64,000 nt of DNA from Clarkia xantiana subsp. parviflora (lineage: Eukaryota; Streptophyta; Magnoliopsida; Myrtales; Onagraceae). The DNA lies in assembly GCA_036873135.1 (NCBI GenBank), contig JAPTYO010000015.1, forward strand, positions 9,093,683 through 9,157,682. Reading direction: 5' to 3'. The translations under genes and the position numbers were made by a program. The notes beneath the pieces are model-generated. The model did not search any database. It was not told the origin of the DNA and saw only the letters and a program-made list of their open reading frames with translations. Numbering within the stretch: position 1 is the first letter of the stretch; the number at the start of each line of letters is the position of its first letter. Shown piece after piece: positions 53,560-63,410 of the stretch.

Positions 53560-54720
53560 TAATATTTCATACCTTGAGCTATCTTCATTGTCCGTATGTA
53601 TTGGACTTGCATGACAGGATTGAACTCCTTGTTGTGATGGATAGAACATAGAATGTTGCGACTTGCGCATTGCAGGGTGTTATGTACACTTGGTACTTGT
53701 AGCATTGCAGGTAGTAATGTATTTGGCACTTGGCCTTTGATATGTAGCAGTGTCGTCTTGGCAAAGCAAGACTTAAGTTTATACCGTCTCTTAGTTCCAC
53801 TCTAAGGCGACGTTGTTGCAAGATACTTCTTGCTGATTTTGCTGTTTTGGCGTTAAATGCTAAAGAGCAAGATAACGTTATATGAGACTCGACTTGTAAG
53901 TTTGATGAGTTTTGTACAAGGTTTGCTTTAAAAAGCGTATAACATGAAGCTATCCTTTTTCAAGCCTAAGTCTTCATGGTGTATGAACCCTTAAGAGAGT
54001 ATGCATACTTTTAGTGTGTGGGGTTGTCGTCTAACAAGAGGACTTCCGCCACGATGGGGTGATCAGTCCCATCACTGCATTTGCCGCATCCTGTTTCAAT
54101 TCAGTGAATGGCTATGAACATGAGGATTTGCTTCTAAGAGCATTTCGTAGCATGCCATTTTTTAGAAGTAAACATGAGGTTTGTCTTTACAAAGAGGATA
54201 CCACAACATGCTACTTTTGATAGTAAATATTTAGTGTTTATCCAAGATATTGCTTGTTGTTGACGCCTTTGGAATAGTCGTCACTTTGAGTAGAGAATTT
54301 CATAAGTCCCTTTTTGTAGATAATCCGCAAGTTGTCATTGCCACATATAAGTTGACTGCGCACATTGCGCGATGGCTTTGTGTTGCTGATATCTTCTTGA
54401 TATAGACGCTGTTATGGATGGAGAAATAAACTCCCTGTTGGCGTATATAATAGATATGTTGGCGTTGTATGCCATAACCCCTTTTTGAACATAATGCTTA
54501 GCTTGTATTGTTGAAGTAGATGTTATGTGCATAGGTTACTACTTGGCATAATTCCCATGTAGTAATCGTAGTGTAGCATGTACCTACGAACATAGTTGCT
54601 CTTTGTCAGATAGTTGAAATGTTTATAAGTTTGCAAAAATATGGAGTTATGAAATTTTCTTTTTAGTAATGCATATAATAAATAAAGTAAAGGAATCTGA
54701 TACGAGGATTCCTTGTTTGT
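53560..54720. repeat. 3'-region repeats of C
   Basis: Degenerate copies of A1-type repeats in reverse complement: ctaaggcgacgttgttgcaa (53802) matches the A1 214-bp unit, and cattgcaggtagtaatgtat (53703) matches the 44-bp unit. Period and copy number are hard to define. No gene. Confidence 0.65.
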
Positions 54721-54959
54721 GTAGGAAACTTCCCTAAGTGCGGACGCGATAGGTGCGGATCATGACAGGTGCGCATATGTTGGGAGCGTAGCTTTTCCAA
54801 GTATCACTTGCTACATGTGATTGTGAATATGTCGGTATGAACAACGACTTATGCATTATTGTATCCGTCCTCTAGTTGATACGTGTTGATGCCTCCTTAG
54901 CATGATGTACATGCCTATGTATGATCATTGTTTGGTGTTTTCTTCTTAGGAGAATGGTA

Positions 54960-55640
54960 TCATGTGTTTTTGCAATTATTCGTTTCTTCACTTCGGTGGA
55001 ATGCCGAGCACTTGTCGGCTTGATGCCCCCCAAGTCGCTTGGCAGTCGTACCGCTGTTTCCTGATGGTTTTTATCACTTCATCTTCTGACAGTGATACGC
55101 CTACTCGGACCATCCTTTCTGACTCATTCATCTTTATTTCTTGTAATGCTTCAACAAGAGCAAGACGTGCATGGTCTACCCTTGGGTTTACATCAAAGAC
55201 GGGGATTCCGCTATTGTTTGTCTTGACATTATGTTAGAGTGCAACCTTGTAGCAGTCTTTTGATAGCTGCTGATCTCCCTTTATTTCACCAATTCCTGCC
55301 TTTTGTTGGAAACTTGATCTTTTGGTGTGATGTTGGCGCTTATCATACCCCCCTTGTTCATGGTTGTATACCCTAGGATTTCATTATATGCGTCAAAATT
55401 TTCTACAATCACGAACGGAACGCCGATTTGGAGTTGTTGCTCTCCTTCTCCTATTGCGCACTGCGCGGTGTTGAATTAATGTGCTTGCTTTGCGATGAGT
55501 GCTAAGTGCTTCATGTGTTCACCTTCAAGGGGCCTTGGTTTACTTGATGTGTTTCTTCATACACTTGTGACTCTTTCCGAGGTTATTTCTGTATGACGAT
55601 TGTGCATATGGTTGAGAGATGCTATTCTGGTGGAATCCTC
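54960..55640 (-). pseudogene. Protease and start of reverse transcriptase of C, decayed
   Basis: On the minus strand near 55460-55300 the translation includes VPFVIVENFDAYNEILG, aligning with the A1 protease FIVVETLEAYNGILG. From about 55215 down, NPRVDHARLALVEALQEIKM resembles the linker before reverse transcriptase. Frameshifts and stops break both. The polymerase itself is absent. Confidence 0.55.
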
Positions 55641-56250
55641 ATCTTCTCCTTTGTTTTTTCCGAAGATTAGGTTTCGCTGTCGGCGTACGTTTTGAGTGGT
55701 ACGATCCTTCTTGTGTTCTTGACAAGGGTAAACTTGCTGGATGTTGGGAATAATTCTCTAACTCTTTTTTCATGATGGGCTTGGCACAGGCGTGCGTATA
55801 AAATAAGAGTGTATCCTGAATTCCTATCTTCCACAATGTTGATGACGTTGTCACTTGGGTAATGCCCCCGTCTTGTTTATTATTGTAGTTTGATTTTTAG
55901 TCTTGTGCGTATAGAATGCTTGAGGCTCCGTTGCATGGGGATGTTGTATGACCTAAGCCGTTTGTTGTTCATAGTGCGATAGCTTGTGTTGTTGACGCAA
56001 TTAATATGTGCGTAGTTGTTACTTGGCGTTATTCCAAGGTAGTATGCATGATATAATAATGTACCTGCGAAAGTAGATTTAACCTTCATTAGATATTTGG
56101 AGTTCGTACAACGGATTACAGGAAGGCGTCTACTGATCACTCCTTTTGAAAAGTACTAAGGCTAATAAGCATAAGTTGTACTTAATCTAAGAAGACTTAA
56201 AGTAGATATGCGAAAAAGGAGAAAAAGGGATTGCTGATGTGTTTGACGTC
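55641..56250. repeat. Spacer of C with a displaced repeat copy
   Basis: The stretch 56020-56090 (gttacttggcgttattccaa, aatgtacctgcgaaagtaga) is a diverged copy of 54540-54600. Repeat sequence thus sits between gag and protease remnants, which suggests rearrangement. No gene seen. Confidence 0.5.
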
Positions 56251-56251
56251 T

Positions 56252-58209
56252 TCATAGGTGATTTGTCGGCAAGTTGACTCTGCAACGTGCCACATAGTTC
56301 CTCAGTGAATCTAGCGTATTGAGCTCTTTAATCTCCACCTTTGGGGATGAACAAATGTTGATGTCATGCCCCCCAGTTTTACGGTGCTTGCGTCGTTCTT
56401 CAACATTCTTGCCAAGGAAGGCAGTCATTGGCTCAAGTGGTCGGTGAAGTTTGTTTTCCGGGAGTTTGAAATTTGTTTTCTCCACCTTTATGCTCCAAGG
56501 ATTGTATAAGCCGTCAGAATTGGTTCCATGAATGACGTTGTTTTTCCGGTGCTTGACGATAGGTGGATTATCATTCACCTTTTCTTTTCCCTTGCCTTTT
56601 CCTGAAGACTTCACATGAGACTTCTTTTGATGCTTATTGCCTTTGTCGATATACTTCTTCATTTCTCCTTTTACGATTAAGTTGTTTACATGAAACCTTA
56701 ATCTAATACAGCTTTCCGTCTCGTGGCCATACACTTCGTGATTTTCACACCATTTGCTTTCATCTTTTCCCAATGGGCCCTTGCGGAAATTAGAGGGCTT
56801 TTTCCACAGCTTGGTCTCCTTTATCTCTTTTAAGATGACGGACAGTGGTGTGTTCAAAGGAACACATTTGGCGAAATTGGTCTTTTTGAGCCTTTGGACG
56901 TCTGACTGGAATGACCTCTTTTGTTGCGGTTGTCGCTTTTCCCTGGAAACGTCTATCTCTTTTTCATTATTGCCTTCAAGGTTCTTGTTGTCAGTCCCAT
57001 AATTGGGACGTCATTGTCATTAACAGGTTTTTTCCGTCCATCCTTGTGACAGTTGTCAGCATCGTCTTGACTTGTCCTCGTGGAAGAACCTTCCTTGTGA
57101 ACTTTCGAGCGGGAGGTTGGAGGTTGTTTCCATGCCCCTTCTTGGTGTTGTGCTATCACATATGGATTGTATGAGCGTGCAGCTCCTTGCCTTGGTTGTT
57201 GGTACTGGAAGGTGCCTTCCGTGCATTGCCCATCTATTCTTTGGTGCAGTGTGTCTTGATGACTTGTGACCCGGGACTTTGTTCTTGTCTCCTCGTCTTG
57301 TCCGTTGATTGGAGGCAGAGGTGGTGGTGGCGGGGCATATCCTTGGTTTGTTAACATCTTTCGGAATGCTAGCAGCTCTTCGAGTGCGGTCATCATGGTA
57401 GGTGTGACAGGTGATTGAAGGACTCCTTGGTCGTACTGTGCGAAGGATGCACTTTTTGTTGGCATGAAGAAAGCATTGGATGTGGTAACAGGGATGTGGG
57501 AGGATCCAAGTCGACTTCTTGTCAGCTTCTGCGTGGTTATAGGCAAGGCGTCGTGGTATGCAACGTGCTCCTTGTTCTTTGATGAGAAACCAATGACATC
57601 TTCAAAGGCGGCATCCTTTATGTCGACATACTCTATGTTGGTATCATGGGATTTGTGCATTGTCTTTACAACGTACACTTCTTGCTTGTATGGCTTCTCA
57701 CTTTTAACATCAAAGTCTTCATGGATCATACGCACGTTTGCCATCTTTTACGGGTGGGGTGCAATGTATACTTTAAGGCCATGCTGTGCGGAAGGCACAC
57801 TGCTTGTTGGCATGGAGGATGCAGCGAACATGTCTTTATGCACGTGCAAATGATCTTGCTGACTTGTTGCCTGCTTCTGTTTGTTGGCTGGCATCCCGTA
57901 TGGGAACTCTTTATTGATTCCCGTTCTTCGCTCGAACTCGTGTGGTGATGCATTATTCAGAACTTCGGGACCGTGCTGTGCGGAAGGCACGTTTGCGGTT
58001 GGCACGGATAAGGCGGTAGACACTGCGTCTGGAATGTGAGAAGATCCTGGTTGGCTTCTTGTCGGGTTCGGCTTGTCTGCACCCGCCTTCTTTGGTCGTC
58101 TTCCGGTCATAGCTCGTGGTGCGGAATGGCTTTTTGTTTGAATCACACTGACGGCGCCAAATGTTGTGTTCGCTTCACCACTTGGGCAGCTTTGGGCTTT
58201 TTCCTTCAC
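56252..58209 (-). pseudogene. gag: gag of C lacking the capsid
   Basis: Segments 57748-58209 and 56953-57744 are in one frame, separated by a single TAA at 57748. They form a long proline/serine-rich N-terminus containing two diverged copies of a SSHIP...VPSAQHG module and LEELLAFRKMLTNQGY, shared with A1. After LTTRTLKAIM the capsid is missing. Segment 56252-56857 resumes with VILKEIKETKLWKKPSNF and the zinc knuckle CENHEVYGHETESC, in another frame. Capsid loss makes C non-autonomous. Confidence 0.8.
58141..58159 (-). other. PBS of C
   Basis: The minus strand reads TGGCGCCGTCAGTGTGATT two bases after the LTR end. The complement carries a T-loop-like TTTGAAT at the right distance from CCA, as in A1. 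Confidence 0.8.
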
Positions 58210-58825
58210 GAACAGGCTTCTTCCTTCACGATCAGGTTTGAGATATATGTATAAGGACGGGAACGCCGCAATCCTTAATACATAATCACCGAGCTAAATT
58301 CCCAGTCTTCGACCTTGAGCTCCTGATCTTCGGGTCCTGCACGAGGGGCAGTAACCAGTGTGGGAGGGGGGAATGCTGGTTGGGCCCACTCCGACGCTCA
58401 AGTTAGCACTTCTAGAGAAAGAAAGCCTTAGAGAGAAGTCAGAGCATTTCAGGTCCAAAAGTGAGGGAATTGTCCAAAATGAGAGACCTAGGCCCCTATT
58501 TATAGGGAACCCAAGGATCATGCTCAATTTTGAATGGCTTGATGTCGGTATGTGGAAATACGTATACCGTCACCAAGGTGGACTATGCGTGCACCGACTT
58601 CTCGCAATCGGCAAAAATAATCGGGGTGAGCGCGGAGAAAAAACGGTAATCCGGACCCGTCCGGATCGCCTTAGGGAAATCCGGAAGTCCTTCGGCCCGG
58701 GAATTGCGCGTATCCCGGACCGCTTTAGACTTGGGTGTCCACGAAAGGGTTTTTTTTACGGGTTTTGGGATATTTTACGAGGCCCGAAATTTGAATACGA
58801 ACCCGAATTGGACAGATATCTAACA
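58162..58825 (-). repeat. 5' LTR of C
   Basis: 664 bases, same ends as 43970-44630; TATAAATAGG on the minus strand near 58495-58505. Confidence 0.93.
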
Positions 58826-61190
58826 GTGAGTTTCTTATGATTCAAGACACCCATTCATACACGTTACATCATCACCAGCCGGCCACCACCCATCGACGGG
58901 ACCAGCTTGTGGAGGCGAGGCCAAAGACGTTAGCGAGACGGGCGACGGACACGGCGGTGCACGGCGGACGGACGGCGGCATACATTAGACGGAGCTTTCG
59001 GGGCTAAAACGGTGTGTCCGACCTCGATTTTCGCGGCGATTCGGCTTTTTGAGGTCGATTAGAATCATTTCCAGGTATGTGGGCATCTTTGCTAGCATCA
59101 GTTTGATCAATCCTTGTCTTGATTGAAACTTGACTATTCATGCCCACCAAGTGTTTGATGAAATGCCTAACACAATTTAATATGGAAAAAATAGCATGAA
59201 GATGGCTAAGTGTTTTAGCTCTAGTATGTATAGGATAGGAGTGTTACTTCCCATATTAATTGTCATCCTCGATTGCTTGGTATGTTGTCATGATATGCAT
59301 GTATATACTTGATAGCATAGTGATGCTTGTAGCTATAATTGGATTTTGTATCTCCCAAGGTATGTATGAATCCATATCCTACACATGTTAGATAACCTAG
59401 ACATATGGATAGTAATGTAATGAATATGTTTGCATTAATTACCTTAGACATTCACCTTAGGCCATGCACGTGGATGTAGATGCATGTTAGCATACGTAGG
59501 CACGCATAGGCATACATGGTTGAGTGTAAACATACATAGTCATGTATAGACACATGTAGTCATGTGAGAACATATGTTGGTGCATGCGGACGTATGTGGT
59601 CGCGCGTAGGCGCACGCGGGTATATAGGTGCATATAGGCATACACAATCATGCATACGCACATGTAAACTGTATAAGTGTTGGGACGAGGCCCTTACTGA
59701 CATAGAGTTGCCCCCGTATAGAGGATGTTCGCTATGTAGTAGTTGAACACTTATAGGTTTATAAGTACGATGTTGCCCCCCGAACGGGGGATGTTCGTTG
59801 TATAGTAGTAGTAATTGTTATCGCGATGAATGTATGCGCGTGTGTTGATAAAATTGTTGGTGTATCCTTGTAGGAGTTGTAGTGTGAGGAGCTGGCGCGT
59901 CTATCATTAGGGTTGCCTTCTCAACTCGCAGAGTTTATCAATATGAGTAAGTCCTATATTCCTACTACGTTAGTTAGTCATTGTTCTGTTTCGGATTCGG
60001 ATTCTTAGTCGGAGGGTCCAGAGTTGTCTGGGCCGGAGATGGTGGAGGACATATATTCTTCTCCCGAGTCAGAGCCTCATTCAGAATCGGGAGATCTTAT
60101 CCATACATTTGCTGGCTACGTGCTGGATCGCAACAACTATCAAAGCTACGTTGACCGTTCTGGGTTTCATCCACTGGTATTGGCGTTCTTTCCCTTTGAC
60201 GTCGTTACTGATGCTGACGTGGGGACACCTACTGTGCCTCCGGCAGAGTTGTCTTCCGTATATACTTCCCAGATTCGAGAGGGTCTGCGCTTTCCTTATT
60301 GTCGGGACTTGCGTAGATTATGTCGCTATTATAGGATTTCTCCTCTCGATCTTGCACCCGCCGGCATACGGTATTGGGTTTGCTTCTGAGTGCTATGCCA
60401 TCAGCAGTCATGGTATTACTCGACTCTACTTTTCTGTTTGTTCTTCCGGCTCCAGCGTCCGGACGTGTCTTGTTTGTGTTCCATCGCTGTCCGCTGGACT
60501 TTATTGAAGGGGGACGATTTTTCTACCTTGGGACTGGGGGAGGTGAAGTGGGATGCTACCCTTCACTTTGTTACCGTTGTCGACCGTTCAAAAGGACATT
60601 GGAAGAAACATTATTTCTCCATTAATGACATGGGGACCACCTGGCCTATCATCCGTATTACCAAGACTGATCCCGTGCCAGCTTTTCGTGAGTTTACTAA
60701 GTCGGACAAAGCGGGGATGAAGGTGATATATCGGGCGCACAGGGTGTGCACCTAGAGGGCCTTGCATCGCGTGATAGAGCGAGATTAGCGCGTGGCTGGG
60801 ATTTGCACACCTCCTTCGGGAGGTCCTTCGGTATGTTATGAATCTTTATAACTTCATTGTGTTGTGATGTAGGTTGGTATCATGGAAAAACTTCGCGCTT
60901 GCAGGCGGGTTCTACGGGTGGTGTTGTTCCTCCCATGCGGAGTGCCCGTACAAATGTTTCTGCTGTGCTCCAGGGCATGCAGCCTGGACATGGGAAGGTA
61001 AGCGCGGGTAAGTTATGCTTTTATAAGATTGTTTTCCTTGCTTATTTATCATGTTTTTGTTGTCATCTTGCTTTGTTCCTTTGTAGGTCGGTCCCAGCTC
61101 GTGACCGAACGTGTTGTTGCTGCAGCTGATACGATGCCTCGGCTTAAGACGAAGCGTCCTGACTCTGACGTGCGACCCTTGAGCGATCCT
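58826..61190 (+). pseudogene. Antisense multi-exon gene of F
   Basis: It continues the leader begun near 43920 and split by C. Leader exon to 59074 (TTTCCAG|GTATG); intron 1 to 59873; exon 2 59874-60830 with ATG at 59943 (MSKSYIPTT), an early TAG, and frameshifts near 60380 and 60500; intron 60831-60904; exon 60905-60997; intron 60998-61086 (GGGAAG|GTAAG...TTTGTAG); exon from 61087, cut by G at 61191. Segment 60024-60389 includes SSVYTSQIREGLRFPYCRDL and LCRYYRISPLDLAP, and 60500-60755 has HWKKHYFSINDMGTTWPI. Both are typical of the plant 'putative gypsy type transposon' family (Pfam Transposase_28, from memory). The gene opposes F gag-pol. Function unknown. Confidence 0.65.
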
Positions 61191-61400
61191 TATTAGATAG
61201 TGTAGAGAGGGGGGTTGAATCATATGTATAATAATCAAGAATGTATATTGAATCAACCAAGTAATTACATGTTAGGATGCCACTATATATAGGAGATCAA
61301 TCCTAACTAACTAGTCAACTATACAAGTCAACCTATGGTACCATGTATCTATACAAGTATGTGTACCTATCTATGTATGTACAAATATGTACATCTAATA
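61191..61400 (-). repeat. First LTR of G
   Basis: 210 bases with perfect 8-base inverted ends TATTAGAT...ATCTAATA. The ends are TA...TA. No other landmark except a run of gtatgt/tacata words. Confidence 0.88.
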
Positions 61401-63201
61401 TTCCCCCATCTTTTCCTTCTTCTTCCTTTCTAAAGAATTAAAAGGAAAATTTGAGAGAAAAGGTCGATGATGAATGAAATGCCAATGTCCAAACGAAACC
61501 CGGTCAAATAGAGCCAAGGGTAAACCCGTTCAAAATGAGCCAAGGGAATTTCAAAACCCGCTCAAATGATCCATGGGAAATTTAAAACCCGCTCCAAAAT
61601 GCCAAGGTCCAACAAACCCGGTCTTCACAAAACGGCCCCTCGAAAATCCAATTTTCGGGATACGGCCCCAAACTTGAGAACTGTCCTCAAAACAGCTCCA
61701 AAGAACTTCACAAAACGGCCCCTCGAAAATCCAATTTTCGGGATACGGCCCTAAACTTAAGAACTGTCCTCAAAACAGCCCCAATCTTCAGATCTATCCT
61801 CAAAATAGCCCCAAACTTCACAAATCCAGCAAAAATGCTCCGAACTTCGAAACTGCTCCAAAACAGCCCCAAAGTCTTCAAAAGAGCATCCCAAATTTGA
61901 AAACTGCCTAAAACAGCTTCAAATCTCCAAAAGCTTGCAAAGAAGCCCCAAACTTTACAAATTATTTCAAAATAGCCCCAATTTCGTCCAAAATTCGGCC
62001 AAAATAGCCTAGGCACGTGCAGAGCACATGCGGGTGCACCGGGGTGCACAAGACAATCCAACTCCATGTCGAAATCCTGGTGCACGGAGGGTGCACGGCG
62101 CTACAAGGCTCAGAGGTCGCGGGTTCGAAGCCACGCAGACGCAAATTTTTCACGAATTACAGAAGCCAACAGGTCGCAGGTTCAATCCCAGCGAGACGCA
62201 GCAATTTCCAGATTATTCAAACCTGGGCAGAATATGAACTTCAAGATGTTCTTCAAGTGTTCTTCAACAAAATCAATTCGATTCAACTCCAAATCGTCGA
62301 AATTGAACAACAAACCAACTGGAATCCAATAGCAACCTAAAGGCGCAACTAATCCAGTCCAAATTGCAGCAAATAATCAAGAATCCAAGCTGAATTTGAA
62401 CAAATTTGCAGCAAGAACACTGCAGCAACAAGAGCAGAATGCAGCTCCAAACGAATCCAAAATTGAACAAATCCATAGCAGATATCAACAAATTGCAGCT
62501 TTGAATCAATAGCAGCATCAAATGCGAATTCAATGCAATTCGAATCGCAGCAAATGATCAAGAAACAAGCTCGAAATCGAAGATCGAACATCCAGCACCA
62601 CATCAGAAAAACACGCAGAAGCAGAACTGCAGCAAATCAAATTCATAAATGAAGAAAGGATCAAAACCTGGACAAGCAATCGATCTCGAATTCGATTATC
62701 AACACAAGATCAAATCCAGATCACAGGATCGATCATAATACAACGAACAAATCACAAATTGATGGAACAGTAGCACAGCGTCACGCAGATGAAGAACAGC
62801 AGCAAACTAGCAGAAACAGATTTCGAAAATCATTCCAGCAGCTGAAATCTGAATTGCTGAGTCTGAAATACAGCAGCAAAAATCTTCAAACCGAAGATAC
62901 GAAGAAGAACAGCTCCAATCGAAGAAGAACAGCACCAATCATCTGCTGAAATGAAACAGATCTGCTTATGCAAACATGAAGCAATCTGTGTAAACAGAAA
63001 TCCAGATCAGCTCCTCACGCAGCAAATGATCAATCAAAGCTTGAATAACAAGCAGAAAATCCACAGGCTGATGAAGCAACATCAAGATCTTCAAGCAATC
63101 CAAAGAATCGAAACTGAAATCTTCAAGATACAAGCTCAAATCGATGAAAAATCCTCTCGAAAAACTGAAACCGAAGCTGAAAAACCACAGCTCTGATACC
63201 A
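61401..63201 (-). other. Interior of G, probably non-coding
   Basis: Contains an 83-base direct duplication (61623 and 61706), each copy with the hairpin cgaaaatccaattttcg, and several AGCCCCAAA words. Two tRNA B-box-like motifs (ggttcgaagcc near 62119, ggttcaatccc near 62177) are followed by a CAG/GAA-rich stretch (62370-63190). Open frames up to 88 codons do not resemble any family. Confidence 0.6.
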
Positions 63202-63410
63202 TATTAGATAGTGTAGAGAGGGGGTTGAATCATATGTATAATAATCAAGAATGTATATTGAATCAACCAAGTAATTACATGTTAGGATGCCACTATATAT
63301 AGGAGATCAATCCTAACTAACTAGTCAACTATACAAGTCAACCTATGGTACCATGTATCTATACAAGTATGTGTACCTATCTATGTATGTACAAATATGT
63401 ACATCTAATA
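63202..63410 (-). repeat. Second, shared LTR of G, with PBS at 63186-63201
   Basis: 209 bases. The minus-strand TGGTATCAGAGCTGTG follows with no gap and is complementary to initiator Met tRNA. The other side is followed by PPT and interior again, so this LTR serves two units. Confidence 0.88.

Larger units (their letters stand above)
43970..58825 (-). mobile_element. A1-family deletion derivative C inserted in F
   Basis: LTRs at 43970-44630 (3') and 58162-58825 (5') are flanked by the perfect TSD gtgag (43965-43969, 58826-58830). The PBS is next to the 5' LTR. From the 5' end, on the minus strand: gag without capsid, a repeat block, remnants of protease and the start of reverse transcriptase, more repeats, then an antisense gene (+) carrying a large intronic array. 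The rest of reverse transcriptase, RNase H and integrase are missing, so C depended on another element. Copia-2 interrupts it. The LTRs differ at very roughly 4 percent by eye. Confidence 0.93.

Noticed and set aside
60374..60625. Separate 83-codon gene overlapping the F antisense exon
   Set aside because: Better read as the frameshifted continuation of the antisense exon. The A1 copy shows the same stretch at 35322-35531 (minus) in register.
62119..62190. tRNA gene
   Set aside because: Only T-arm/B-box-like motifs are visible. No acceptor pairing or anticodon arm can be drawn around them.
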